NCBI GenBank assembly: GCA_907163375.1 | Contig: CAJQUW010009279.1 | Span: 1-64,000, forward strand | Reading direction: 5' to 3' | DNA length: 64,000 nt | DNA from: Prostheceraeus crozeri | Taxonomy: Eukaryota; Platyhelminthes; Polycladida; Euryleptidae | In this document: positions 1-9,058 of the stretch, piece after piece | Layout: every line of letters starts with the position of its first letter | How positions within the stretch are numbered: the first letter of the stretch is position 1 | Notes under the pieces: model-generated | What the model was told of the DNA's origin: nothing | The model's input: only the letters and a program-made list of their open reading frames with translations | Database searches by the model: none | Program-made: the position numbers and the translations under genes

Positions 1-820
1 CATCAACACTCTGTGTTTCATGTAAGATACCACTCTAAAAGGCTCTACACACTTTCTGTATAAAGATACGGCCCATTCTGTATCAAATTGATTTGACTTA
101 TTTTCACATGGTAAATGTTGCATATCAGATTTTCCATAACAGCTGCAGAACGATGTCGTAAGAACTGATGAAAATCTTTTGAACAAACTAATACTAGATC
201 ATCATCATTTAATTTGCTTATTGCAATAATGATTAGATGATTTAATATAAGTCAATGTTGCCACTTGTTTACCATCAACTCGAAGGAGATAATTAAATTT
301 CTTCAATAATGTTTCAGGAGTCATGTTTGTCTTTCTTGGCTTAATCACAATCTTCTTCACCAACGTCTTCTCATTTCTTGGAATAAGATCTACATAATAA
401 GCTTCCACTCGATATATTAACTGTTTATGACCACTTATGTGGTAATTAACGTTAAAATTATCATAGCTTGTTAAGGCGCTAGCAGGTAGCCTAAATCATT
501 TCTTAAACTTGGACTTAAACCAACAATCCAATCTTTCTTTCCTCCAACAGACATATGTACATAATTATAATCATCATGTGCGAGTAAATTGGACAATATG
601 TTTACACGCTTTATTCAAGAAATCATATATAAACTTTTTACATGATAAGAGATCTTTCTTTGGCCACTGTGGAATGTATACTCGGCACCCCTTTTCACAT
701 TGATAAGCAGCTGTACGCCTCATATTAATAGTCATCACCTCATGATCAAAAGTATAGACACAGTTGCTATAAACAAGTTGAGTGAACACCCACTTCCCAA
801 TTTCCATTTAGCTGGTGTAT
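1..820 (-). other. Polinton left segment, unrecognised minus-strand coding pieces
   Basis: Two short open stretches lie on the minus strand (205-408, 574-807). The first is rich in basic residues. The second has a Cys-containing motif (YQCEKGC) and ends in a hydrophobic/aromatic run. I do not recognise either. By position they should belong to the rest of the Polinton that extends beyond the window's left edge. Confidence 0.3.
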
Positions 821-831
821 GATCAAATGAG

Positions 832-838
832 TATAAAA
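832..838 (+). promoter_or_regulatory. TATA box of the plus-strand Polinton cluster
   Basis: A TATAAAA sequence lies about 110 bases before the first plus-strand start at 949, in an otherwise non-coding gap between divergent genes. The motif is seen; the role is inferred. Confidence 0.4.
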
Positions 839-948
839 AGTGCGGCTCGATACTAGCAAATCTCTTTTGCGGCCGCATTGCTAAGCAAAATATGATAAAC
901 GACATTTTTTATATTCTGATCTGCAACTTTGCATAACATCATGAAGAC

Positions 949-1302
949 TTGGATTTTGGACTCTCCTACAATATATCAGAGTTGAATCGTGATGGAAACG
1001 TACATTTCAAAAAATTCTCATGGTCATACATCAAGATTATTACATTAACATGGCGACAATTTGTCAACCTCAATGATATCATGAGGGATTTGGAATATTT
1101 TGAAACATTAAGATTCATCTCCTTGGGTGATCAAGTTTGGCTTCAACATTACAGAAATGAAATTCAAATCTACCATTCCAATTCCGCAAACTGTTTTCTC
1201 ATTTCGCAAATACAATTGGGAGAAGTATATAGAAGATATATACATCGCTCTATCATGACATTTATTCGTCGTGAGTTCATCGCCCTACTATGCAAATCTT
1301 AA
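949..1302 (+). CDS. Polinton small protein, possible PC4-like fold (paralogue 1)
   Basis: This 117-residue protein is paralogous to the next gene (1309-1650). Both share the pattern D-x-N-V-x-F-K near the start, a F-x-x-L-x-x-I-M-(R/K)-D-L-(E/K)-Y-F segment in the middle, then G-(D/N)-x-(V/I)-W-L and I-Q-(I/L)-Y-H-S. A short beta region followed by 'LTWRQFVNL' and a helix is reminiscent of the PC4/p15 transcriptional coactivator domain ('ISLTxEQWxxL'). That is an inference by eye. It is separated from the next gene by 6 bases, so the two are likely co-transcribed. A membrane or capsid role is not suggested. It belongs to the Polinton. Confidence 0.5.
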   Translation: MDFGLSYNISELNRDGNVHFKKFSWSYIKIITLTWRQFVNLNDIMRDLEYFETLRFISLGDQVWLQHYRNEIQIYHSNSANCFLISQIQLGEVYRRYIHRSIMTFIRREFIALLCKS

Positions 1303-1308
1303 TCAGAC

Positions 1309-1650
1309 ATGACTACCACGCATCATGAGTTGAAATTAGATTCCCTACAACGTATTGAAACGGATCATGATCGAAACGTCTATTTCAAAGATTCAACTGG
1401 AAATGTGAGAAGAGAGTTTGCTTTATCTTATCGTCATTTTCAATCTCTACATCATATCATGAAGGACTTGAAATACTTCTATATGAAAAGACATTCACGT
1501 ATTGGAAATCGCATCTGGCTGCGCGTCAACAATCGGCGAATTCAACTCTATCATTCCCAACTTCATACTAACTTCACATTTCATCAAGGTAGTTGGGAAA
1601 AGTATAAAAGGAAGGTACATCGCTCAATTTTACTCATTCTTTCATCATGA
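1309..1650 (+). CDS. Polinton small protein, possible PC4-like fold (paralogue 2)
   Basis: This 113-residue tandem paralogue of the preceding gene has the same blocks: RNVYFKD, FQSLHHIMKDLKYF, GNRIWLR, IQLYHS. It is a better match to a PC4-like layout, with a basic strand pair followed by 'ALSYRHFQSL' and a helix. Its last codons overlap the start of the next gene (ATGA at 1647-1650), so the three plus-strand genes look like one compact transcription unit. The identity of the fold is inferred and needs profile searching. Confidence 0.5.
   Translation: MTTTHHELKLDSLQRIETDHDRNVYFKDSTGNVRREFALSYRHFQSLHHIMKDLKYFYMKRHSRIGNRIWLRVNNRRIQLYHSQLHTNFTFHQGSWEKYKRKVHRSILLILSS
1603..1610 (+). promoter_or_regulatory. 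TATA box ahead of the TBP-like gene
   Basis: TATAAAAG sits 37-44 bases before the ATG at 1647, inside the 3' end of the preceding gene. A separate promoter for the third plus-strand gene is plausible. Confidence 0.4.
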
Positions 1651-2195
1651 AGCGCCATCGCTACACCATCGTCAACATTCTCCGTCGCTTCAGACTCTAC
1701 ACCAAAATCGATCTCACAACATTACACCAACAGCTTCCAAACAGCAAGTATTACCCGGGCCGTCCTCAAATGTTAGTGGTGAAGATGAACAATTCACGGA
1801 ATCTTCAACTCTTCCCAAATGGGACTGTACAGATTCTCGGCGCCCTTTCTCATTCATCGGCGCAGTCAATGCGCTTAGAGCTACAAAGACTACTACTACG
1901 TCGGATATGGAAGAGGGAGAGGTGTGTGATGTCGAATCTGACTGTGGACAATATGGTGATCTCTACTCAATTGAGTGAAAGTGTATCATTTTTGAAGATT
2001 CGTACCAACAGTTGCAATTTGTGTTATGAGCCCGAACTTTTTCCTGCAGCTCTCATTAGTTGTTGGTTACCTGTGCATGTGGCAATCTTTCATAATAGTA
2101 AAGTGATCATTACTGGACTAAAATCTCATGTACAAGCAAATGTGATCCTAGACTATCTCATTGAGTATGTACGTACCCAGCGGATTGTAAAATAA
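1647..2195 (+). CDS. TBP-like (TATA-binding-protein fold) protein in the Polinton
   Basis: This 182-residue protein shows two halves that resemble the two repeats of TATA-binding protein. Residues about 47-82 contain a strand 'LQLFPNGTVQILG' followed by a helix, like 'LIFSSGKMVCTGAKS' in TBP. Residues about 125-176 contain 'YEPELFPA', then 'VHVAIFHNSKVIITGLKS' and a helix, very close to the second-repeat signature EPELFPGLIYR...LLIFxSGKVVLTGAK. The start is the ATG overlapping the previous stop. An AATAAA overlaps its stop codon (2191-2196), which fits a short mRNA tail. TBP-like proteins are known in some large DNA viruses; a role in element-specific transcription is inferred. It could be very diverged, since the first repeat is weak. 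Confidence 0.65.
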   Translation: MKRHRYTIVNILRRFRLYTKIDLTTLHQQLPNSKYYPGRPQMLVVKMNNSRNLQLFPNGTVQILGALSHSSAQSMRLELQRLLLRRIWKRERCVMSNLTVDNMVISTQLSESVSFLKIRTNSCNLCYEPELFPAALISCWLPVHVAIFHNSKVIITGLKSHVQANVILDYLIEYVRTQRIVK

Positions 2196-2226
2196 AAAAC
2201 AATTTTTCCAACATGATGTTTTTATT
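2191..2226. terminator. Convergent polyadenylation signals
   Basis: AATAAA on the plus strand (2191-2196) and AATAAA on the minus strand (TTTATT at 2221-2226) face each other between the plus-strand cluster and the minus-strand protease region. Tail-to-tail gene ends are the simplest reading. Confidence 0.5.
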
Positions 2227-2239
2227 TCAAATCATGATA

Positions 2240-2690
2240 GAACTTACAAATCATTTTTTCATTAGAGGATGGATTACATGAAAAGTTTTGAATAATAGAT
2301 GCAAATCGAGATACATGTAAACGTTTTAAGATGAAGTACAGTACAAAAGCACCACACGTTTGATGAAAGTGGATGTTGTAGTATGCGTTTCATTTCGCTG
2401 ATATTGACGCGTATGTTTTCTCAACCACTGCTGTGTTGGTATATTTGGAGGTTGAGCAAGAGAGTCAAATAGTTCACCACGTCGGTCTTCTCCAATAAAG
2501 ATCGCTTTCCAATGCTCAACCGCCTAAATTCCTGCGAATGAGTGTTTAGCACAATAAAGATGGATAGTGATTTACTGCAGGTGGTAAGGTATCGAGTGAA
2601 TAGACATTATCGAAAGCTTTCAACGTCGCTTCGTCTGCATTACGCTGCACTTTAGTCTTAATATCGTCAGCAGTCAACCAACTCATTAAC
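2240..2690 (-). pseudogene. Polinton adenovirus-like cysteine protease (fossil)
   Basis: Reading the minus strand gives a block resembling the adenain-type maturation protease of Polintons: a Trp-rich start (MSWLTADDI), 'FDNVYSLDTLP', then 'EHWKAIFIGED' with the expected His, and 'FDSLAQPP', the usual FDSxG-like motif of this family. In the family this enzyme processes capsid precursors. It lies directly downstream of the capsid genes, as is common. The copy is broken. Confidence 0.6.
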
Positions 2691-3955
2691 GATTATACTG
2701 AAGAATCACGTCACGATACTTTGTAATTTCAATATTTGAATCGAAGACTGCATAAATTAATACATTGATCGTCTCAGGTAGTGTTCTTTTGAACGTCAAA
2801 TCCAAACGAATATTATGAGGCACGTTCGCTTGACGATAGGGTGCACTAATATCGCTGTCAGCAGTCAAATCAAATGCATAAATAGTATATCCACTCTTAA
2901 ACTCTTTCATAGTCAGTCCGTTGGTGTCATCCGTATTGTAAAAGCCAAAGACATCCATAAAATCAACATAACTGCGCATAAATTGATCCGAAGCAAAATC
3001 TGGTTTGTAGGGTGACCAGGATGACTCACACCATTTACACGTAAAGCAATTTCACTTAACTGATTGTGTTTAAAATTGAAAGATTCTTCTTTATATTACC
3101 ATTAAATGCATCATTTTCAACCATTGCCACCATGAGGAGCTTCGGTGCTTCCGATGGAAAGAGGCCATCTTTCATGAAACTCTTTTGATCTTTCGGAATT
3201 GTAAAGGAGAAGCTTTGTATGCTGAACGGGGTAAATGGCATTTTGGCGGTTAAGACCTTCAGCATGTCCTCTAATGACACTTGGATTCGGTACTACTCGA
3301 CGAATGTAAAGTGCAATATCTTCCACATGAATTCTAAAATTGTCAACTTTAGCAAATGCATTCAGCGCAAATTCAGGCTTATTCAATGTCAGCTTGAGTC
3401 GCATGCTGGTATTACAGAGTAAAAACTTTGACTGTCTAAAGAAGTCTAAATTCAGCGGACCATATAGCTGACATACTCTACTATCTTTAATCATAGCAGA
3501 TCGCTTTACAAAGCCACTGTTTGTTTCAACATCAAATTTTTTCCTGCTTCATCTCTGTACCATCCCATGGCTTCCATATGACTTTTTTGTGCTGCTGGAT
3601 GAAACTGTGATACATGATTGAAATATGATTTATAGGGATAATCGCTTTGACCACCTTCCACCTGCTGCTCTCCAATCGTTAGAGAAACATCGCGAAGTAA
3701 TGTAGTCAATGGTAAATTGTTCAGTCCAACTTTATGTGCATCGTCAATACCAGTTGCTTGCTGAATTCTAAACCTCAAATCAAGCATCGCATAACTCAAA
3801 TCTATGTAGTCATCACTACCACCAGGAATAACAAATTCAATGGGGCCAGCATTCTCAGCTGTTCGAGGATGATAATCTACAATACTTGAACTAAGAATAT
3901 CTGTCTGTATGGCTTGTTGATCGAACAAACAAAAACCGGAAGTTTTACACTCCAT
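2686..3955 (-). pseudogene. Polinton major capsid protein region (fossil)
   Basis: The amino end (3955 downward) begins MECKTSGFCLFD and carries 'VDYHPRTAENAGPIEFVIPG' and 'DDYIDLSYAMLDLRFRI'. This layout is typical of the Polinton major capsid protein known from annotations as F54H12.2-like (double jelly roll). Further capsid-like blocks follow toward 2686, including the 'PFTPFSIQSFSFTIPKDQK' and 'TFKRTLPETINVLIYAVFD' segments. In the family this protein forms the icosahedral shell. The copy is broken. Confidence 0.85.
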
Positions 3956-3961
3956 GATTAG

Positions 3962-4422
3962 AAGTTATAGCAGCGTCGTCGTTTAGCGCCTGATGAATGA
4001 TTAGAGCCTCTACGACGTTTGCGTGAATGCCTTTTGACTGAAGATCGCACCTTACCAGCTCCGCGATGTTTTCTCCTTCCTTTATTCATTCGTTTAGGTG
4101 ATTTCTTTCCTTGAGTAACACCAGCAAAGGTCTGCTTCTATGTTTTTAAACCGCGTTCCTTCCCACGATTCAACAAACTGCTCTTAAAACTTCTACCTCT
4201 GGAAAGATCACTAGCAACATCACCAGCAAAGCCAACGGCATTACTTAAAACATTTCGTTTTAAAGATCTACCGACATTGGATATGAGAGGTGCTACAACA
4301 GATTTCAGTGCAACCAAGTATGCTACCTCCACGTTTGGCGGCGAGCGCCCGATGTAAATTTGTCCTCCACCACTTACATAGGAGGTCGTGAATAAAATGA
4401 GGCAGTTGGATTCATAGCTCAA
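3962..4422 (-). pseudogene. Polinton minor virion-like protein region (fossil)
   Basis: The 4138-4422 part has a Gly-rich 'SGGGQIYIGRSPPN' segment, a hydrophobic stretch (VALKSVVAPLISNVG) and a basic end. Just downstream, 3962-4137 is extremely rich in Lys and Arg on the same strand. Polintons and adintoviruses carry a small basic, hydrophobic protein next to the major capsid gene, compared with adenovirus core or cement proteins. The assignment rests on position and composition. Confidence 0.55.
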
Positions 4423-4456
4423 ACCCTAAACATTGTTAGTTACAACTTTGCATGAA

Positions 4457-5677
4457 TCACTGTCGATCACTTAGATGAAAGATGTCGGCACGACGCATCC
4501 AAGAGTTCATACTTGAAGGATAACCAGTCCATTTAACAAGACACCATTCTTCACCTTGCCGTTTTTTACATCGAATGATTTTCTCTACCAAATATGTTTC
4601 ACTTTCAGTGACTACCTCAATCTCATCGCGGTAAAAGCTACCCTCAATTTCTTCATTATCGTAATCTTTCAACTTGTAGGTGGTCGGAGAGTCTTTTTGA
4701 TTAATCCTTGATACTGTAAATACCTCCTCTGTCCAATTCGGAAGGTACCCTTTAGCAAAAACACTTTTCACTTTTGAGATACGAACTTTATCGCCAATTT
4801 TCACATCACTTTTCACATGAGTGCGTTTACGTTGGAATGATTCGCGCACTTTATCTACATTGTCAGCATTTACATCTACTGGTCTGAGTCCAATAGAACG
4901 ATGGATAGAGTGATTGTAGGCATGGAGTGTATCTTGTAGAACCTTTGTCCATTTTGTGTCAAGTTGGCAGTAAAATGTCGCCACAAGCGATTTTTTAATG
5001 TGCGATTAAAACGTTCAACGAGTGCAGCTTTATAAGCACTCTTTACACTAAACAACTCAATGTCATGCCTCTCAAATAATCTTCTCACATGCTGATTTTC
5101 AAACTCTTTTCCTTGATCACTCTGAATTCTTTTTGGAATGCGACCTTCTCGAAAAATTGTTTGGAATGCTTTTGCTACTCCTTTCCCTTCTTTAGTTTTT
5201 AAAGGTTGAGCCCACGCATAACGCGAGAAAATATCAATGACGGTTAAAATAAAATTATTGCCCGAGTTATGTTTTTGAATGGAGGCAACATCGCACAAAT
5301 CTGCTTGCCACTGTTCATCCGATGTCATGAACAATATAATGGCGGGTGCGGTACTTCTTTTTCGCTTGTTTGTGGAGTGTATAGGTAGCCTGACCCTTTA
5401 ACCATCGTTTCACTTGTGATTGTGGAAGACCACTCGCTTTTGATAATTTCTTGATAGATGCAAATCCTGCCGGATGTTTTACATCATAATAGATTGACTT
5501 CAAACGTTCAGTCGATGACGACTGACTCTTTTTCCTCCTTCTCATCTTTTTGTTTTCTTGCCTTTCTACATTTACAACAACTGCAGCATTTAGCTTTAGC
5601 GGTTTTGCGATCGTGTTCACATTGCTTAGGGGTTTCATTATGAGAGCTGGCGCAGCAAGTGCAAGTGACAACGACAT
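4457..5677 (-). pseudogene. Polinton retroviral-type integrase with chromodomain (fossil)
   Basis: Integrase blocks on the minus strand are a helix-turn-helix-like amino part ('SKASGLPQSQVKRWLKGQ'), a DDE core ('WQADLCDV', 'FILTVIDIFSRYAWAQPL', 'IQSDQGKEFEN', 'AALVERFNRTLKNRLW') and, at 4470-4610, a chromodomain ('VEKIIRCKKRQGEEWCLVKW', then TGYP). The family inserts the element into chromosomes. The chromodomain is thought to steer insertion to marked chromatin. The copy is broken. Confidence 0.88.
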
Positions 5678-5936
5678 TCACCTCTGGCGGCTCATTACAT
5701 GGCAAGCAACACATCTGCTTCATATTAATAGTCTGAGAACATGTATTTTCCTGGAGGAGCTGTTTTACGTTTTCCCTTTTACTAGTTTTAGTGGCGATGT
5801 AGATCTACGTCGAGTTCTTCCTCTTGTTTGCTTAGTGAGTGTGGGAGGGGATGTAGCAGGTGACGTCTTAAACCAATTTGTTGCATTTTCATCGTCTGAA
5901 GCATTGGAGCAGTAGCCACTGTTGAATCAAGTTCTT
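5678..5936. other. Polinton gap between integrase and the next gene
   Basis: This short segment holds no gene I can defend. Open frames on both strands here look like shadows, with Ser/Val-rich low-complexity content on the plus strand. Confidence 0.3.
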
Positions 5937-6416
5937 TCAATGTCTCATTATTAAAGCAAATTTTGGTACATTATGCTTTTTCAATAGTTTAAGAAAGTAT
6001 GACCAACCAGGTGGAACATAGCCCTGACGGCGCTTTCTACGTGTCGCATACTGAATCAAGTCTTCATAACGTGAAGCATCAATCACTTTATTTTCATCTG
6101 TAATGATTTCTCCTCTATCATTTACATTGAGATGGGGTTCAATACTGTTGAAAAGAGATATGGCATGTGCGCGAGATGCTAAAGGTGTAGCAGTCGATAC
6201 AGAGTCACGCATCTTATTCTTCAAGTTTTTCAATTGCTCAACAGTTTCCGATTGTAATAATACAGCACGATGTGGATCTTTGATGTGAACATTTTGCTGA
6301 TAATCTATTTCTTTCCTATACATTTGATTTGCAAGAGGTTGCTTTACTTGCTGCATGGCAGTCAATTGTACATATTCATCCTGAGGAATAACAATCATGC
6401 GAGAATAAGAACTCAT
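5937..6416 (-). CDS. Conserved Polinton protein of unknown function
   Basis: This 159-residue protein has the carboxy-terminal pattern 'RYEDLIQYATRRKRRQGYVP' followed by PGWSYFLKLLKKHNVP, a block that recurs in Polinton gene sets (PPGW...VP). The amino half is Gln/Lys-rich and probably helical (VEQLKNLKNKMRD). Its start codon overlaps the stop of the packaging ATPase by 4 bases (6413-6416), so it follows the ATPase in the same unit. No enzymatic motif is visible. A virion or accessory role is only inferred. Confidence 0.6.
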   Translation of the reverse strand: MSSYSRMIVIPQDEYVQLTAMQQVKQPLANQMYRKEIDYQQNVHIKDPHRAVLLQSETVEQLKNLKNKMRDSVSTATPLASRAHAISLFNSIEPHLNVNDRGEIITDENKVIDASRYEDLIQYATRRKRRQGYVPPGWSYFLKLLKKHNVPKFALIMRH

Positions 6417-7078
6417 AGTTTGTAGATAATCATGGGAGTTTTCAAAATATCACTTCGAAATCTAAATTCTACCGGACACTCTTGCGTAAAGTCAATGAAT
6501 AAGTAACCGTATGGTTTTTCAGTAGCTGCTTGAAAAATTTCAATTAAGGCTTTTGATCCTCTGGGTGCAACTTGTCGCGCTAAAATTTCAAATTGACTTT
6601 TATCTCGCGGATTCTTGAAAATAGCATAATAGTGTGTATTCAGGTTTCGTGTACGAGCTTCTTTTCCATCAGGAAACAAATTTTGTGTGATATAGATGAT
6701 AAAGCACCTTTTATGGTGTGCTGCGCGAGTGAACATATCTGTAACATCTTTTGAATTCTTACTTTCTTTTAATAAATCATCCAATACAACAACATCATTA
6801 GACTGAAGTTTATCCACTGGAATAATTCCTTCATGTCGAATAAAGTTGCGACTTTGCAATTCCTGAAACAGCGACGGTTGATAAATACCATAACACCAAA
6901 TCACTCGATTGATAGGTTCCTTAAACAACTCCCTTCTTTTATCCAATAAATTCAGCGTGAAAACAGTTTTACCTGCATGAGATGGACCTGATACAGTCAG
7001 AACTTTATCACATTGAAGTCTGAAATCCATTTTATTACTTTGAGATTCAACATTTGCATAATTAACGCTTAGAGCCAA
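6413..7078 (-). CDS. Polinton A32/FtsK-HerA-type DNA-packaging ATPase
   Basis: This 221-residue protein has a clear Walker A loop 'SGPSHAGKTVF' (residues about 31-41) and Walker B 'NDVVVLDDLL' (about 93-102), followed by a sensor-like 'FIIYITQNLFP'. This is the layout of the poxvirus A32/Polinton packaging ATPase, which pumps DNA into capsids. Length is in the family's usual range. The start ATG is preceded by a 5-base gap to the next gene upstream (7084-7353), and its stop overlaps the following gene by 4 bases. It looks whole. Confidence 0.88.
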   Translation of the reverse strand: MALSVNYANVESQSNKMDFRLQCDKVLTVSGPSHAGKTVFTLNLLDKRRELFKEPINRVIWCYGIYQPSLFQELQSRNFIRHEGIIPVDKLQSNDVVVLDDLLKESKNSKDVTDMFTRAAHHKRCFIIYITQNLFPDGKEARTRNLNTHYYAIFKNPRDKSQFEILARQVAPRGSKALIEIFQAATEKPYGYLFIDFTQECPVEFRFRSDILKTPMIIYKL

Positions 7079-7083
7079 AGATA

Positions 7084-7353
7084 TTACCCAATAGGTTGCC
7101 CACGGCAGGAGCTATCATTGGAAGTATTAGGATTGGAGATGAAACGCAATTTCGTAGCATATCGCTTAAGTAACTTTCGTTGTTTTGGCGCTAATTTCTT
7201 CGTCCTCAACTTCCTCACATGAGAAATAATTTCACAAATGAATTTATCGTTAGCATGTCGTATAGCATTGTATCGCTGATTTGCTTTCATTCGTCGGAGA
7301 GCTTGAATGGCTGAAGAAAACTTTGAAGACTTTTGACTTTTACGTTTCGCCAT
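7084..7353 (-). CDS. Small basic Polinton protein
   Basis: This 89-residue, strongly basic protein starts MAKRKSQKSSKF and has a helical middle ('RHANDKFICEIISHVRKLRT') and a Lys/Arg-rich end. Short proteins of this shape, with an 'N-D-x-F-I-x-x-I' core, recur just before the ATPase in Polintons. DNA binding or a core-protein role is suggested by charge only. Confidence 0.55.
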   Translation of the reverse strand: MAKRKSQKSSKFSSAIQALRRMKANQRYNAIRHANDKFICEIISHVRKLRTKKLAPKQRKLLKRYATKLRFISNPNTSNDSSCRGQPIG

Positions 7354-7404
7354 TTTCCGTGTTAGTCTTTGCTAAAACCTATCTTTACCACATTTGCATA
7401 GGTA

Positions 7405-7734
7405 CTAACTATTGCGACATAAGTGACACTCGAAATGAGCAATATCACAGTGGTTACATTTGCAAAGTTGAATGCAATTACGTATGAAACAGCGTTGACA
7501 AAAAGCATGCTTACATCTCTTGAAGATGCGCTTTTCATTTCCATCCTTTCGCTTACATACATCGCAACACATAGTTTCACCGTTACTGATGTCTATAGCA
7601 AGTCTTTTTGAAGATATGAATTTGCTAGCCTTTTCTAAATAATAGACGCATGTACAGAAGGAATATACTTCGAGAGTGAGCAGACATAGCTCGAAAACCA
7701 GTTGTGCTACAATCAAGTACCACTGCATTTTCAA
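7405..7734 (-). CDS. Polinton membrane-anchored RING-like protein
   Basis: In this 109-residue protein, residues 3-32 are hydrophobic (WYLIVAQLVFELCLLTLEV) and look like a membrane segment. Residues about 55-107 hold a Cys/His cluster (CCDVCK, then RCKHAFCQRCF, CKCNHC, CHLC), a C3HC4-type RING layout. RING proteins usually act as ubiquitin ligases; host-interaction function is inferred. Its start overlaps the stop of the next gene upstream (7731-7734). Confidence 0.5.
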   Translation of the reverse strand: MKMQWYLIVAQLVFELCLLTLEVYSFCTCVYYLEKASKFISSKRLAIDISNGETMCCDVCKRKDGNEKRIFKRCKHAFCQRCFIRNCIQLCKCNHCDIAHFECHLCRNS

Positions 7735-8141
7735 TTTTTCTTTATGGAAAGTTGAATGTGAATATCTGAAATCGCTTCAATCACTAGACTGCTACCATGA
7801 TGGTTAAATGCGTTAAGACGTTCAGCAATTTTTATCATATGTCTTTTAAAAAATTCTTGGGGGTGATCTACCACTTCCATTGAATAAGAAGCAAAATGGA
7901 AAGAGCGACTTTCCACCTCTTCCTTTCCAAAATGACTAAACTTAATTTTCGCAACTAATCGCGCCATGATAATGCTATCAGAGAATGTATTCATTAACTC
8001 TAGAAATAGAGTGCTAGCATCATCGACCACTGCTTCGATGTCGGTCTCATCTTTATGAAAATTTATCACATAATCTTGAACAGCTCCTTTTAAACTTTGC
8101 CTATGAAAATGTAATGTTCCGCAGTCGTTTGAGAAAGACAT
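7731..8141 (-). CDS. Polinton protein of unknown function
   Basis: I do not recognise this 136-residue protein. It begins MSFSNDCGTLHFHRQ and is rich in Asp/Glu and Phe, with a mixed alpha/beta look ('MARLVAKIKFSHFGKEEVES', 'DHPQEFFKRHMIKIAERLNA'). The block HFASYSMEVVDHP could pack as a beta sheet. Its stop overlaps the RING-like gene by 4 bases, so it belongs to the same tightly packed unit. Confidence 0.45.
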   Translation of the reverse strand: MSFSNDCGTLHFHRQSLKGAVQDYVINFHKDETDIEAVVDDASTLFLELMNTFSDSIIMARLVAKIKFSHFGKEEVESRSFHFASYSMEVVDHPQEFFKRHMIKIAERLNAFNHHGSSLVIEAISDIHIQLSIKKN

Positions 8142-8228
8142 GATCGCCCTTTATCTAACCCATCCATTGCATGAAAACAACAACTCTTCTCATAGTAACA
8201 TTTATTGAATAACGGTAACAAGCATGCA

Positions 8229-8759
8229 TTATAAATCAATGGTTTGAAAGAGATAAAATAGATACAGCTGGTAACTATCATACAGCGAGCAATGATAACC
8301 ATACAGGACTTTGGCAGTGTTGAGGTAAGGAGGAAAGAAGCATTGGTTATGAACGTAGCTACTACAACGAACAGACAAAATAGGAACACACAAATCCTTA
8401 AAACGTTTCGTGACTTCATGATAATGTTGATTCACTCTACTATCCCAAGGCGGGAGCAAAATATCATCAATGATTAGATTGGGAAATACTTTCCTCTCCT
8501 TACCAGGATTATTACAAAAGATGCGTATAACATTGAAAGCAGCTAACCATCGTTTAAAGTCAATAAGAAGAGCACTCTCACAAGAAAAGCCATAGTCTTG
8601 CAAATATTTCAGATTAAGTCCATGAATGTGTTTTCTCGCCCATTGATCAACATTGGGATCGCAGTTGGCATGTTGATGATAGACACTAACAATCTGATAT
8701 GTCCAATTGTTCATAGCAATAGCACTGAGCTCCTGTACAGGTTCACCCTCACAATCCAT
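8229..8759 (-). CDS. Polinton DEDD-exonuclease-like (RNase H fold) protein
   Basis: This 176-residue reading begins MDCEGEPVQELSAIAM. That resembles the first motif of DnaQ-type 3'-5' exonucleases (D-x-E with the following strand), and an in-frame stretch upstream adds aromatic residues. 'ARKHIHGLNLKYLQDYGF' and a later 'LLIDFKRWL' helix match the middle of proofreading-type exonucleases. If right, it would trim DNA or RNA during replication of the element. Catalysis is inferred from motif order only. The carboxy end is hydrophobic and poorly conserved. Confidence 0.45.
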   Translation of the reverse strand: MDCEGEPVQELSAIAMNNWTYQIVSVYHQHANCDPNVDQWARKHIHGLNLKYLQDYGFSCESALLIDFKRWLAAFNVIRIFCNNPGKERKVFPNLIIDDILLPPWDSRVNQHYHEVTKRFKDLCVPILSVRCSSYVHNQCFFPPYLNTAKVLYGYHCSLYDSYQLYLFYLFQTIDL

Positions 8760-8809
8760 AAAATGATGATAGAAGCCTAAAACGGAAATTACACATCTAA
8801 GGAAACGTT

Positions 8810-9058
8810 CTATAACATATTACAAAATGAAGAATTACATCGATGCTTTTCACGACAAAATACACAAATGATATGATGGCAACGAAGAAGTAAAATGTAT
8901 CTAATAAGACCACGTCTACGACACTCAAAGCACATAAGCGAATTGTCATAGGGTAGAGTTAGGAAAGGACTAGTAATTCTCCTTCTTTGATTTGCGTTTT
9001 GATGCAGCATTCTTCTCCGACTTGCGCTTCGTACCACTGCTGTTAAGGATTTGATCAA
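8810..9058 (-). CDS. Polinton small RING-like zinc-binding protein
   Basis: In this 82-residue protein the second half contains 'CFECRRRG', then 'LRCHHIICVFCREKHRC', spaced like a RING or half-RING finger. The amino half is very basic. It is the second RING-like gene in the element, unrelated in detail to 7405-7734. Its start overlaps the stop of the preceding minus-strand gene by 4 bases (9055-9058). Confidence 0.45.
   Translation of the reverse strand: MIKSLTAVVRSASRRRMLHQNANQRRRITSPFLTLPYDNSLMCFECRRRGLIRYILLLRCHHIICVFCREKHRCNSSFCNML

Noticed and set aside
5458-5915. Plus-strand openings opposite the Polinton integrase
   Set aside because: They are antisense shadows of the integrase region with no motif of their own.
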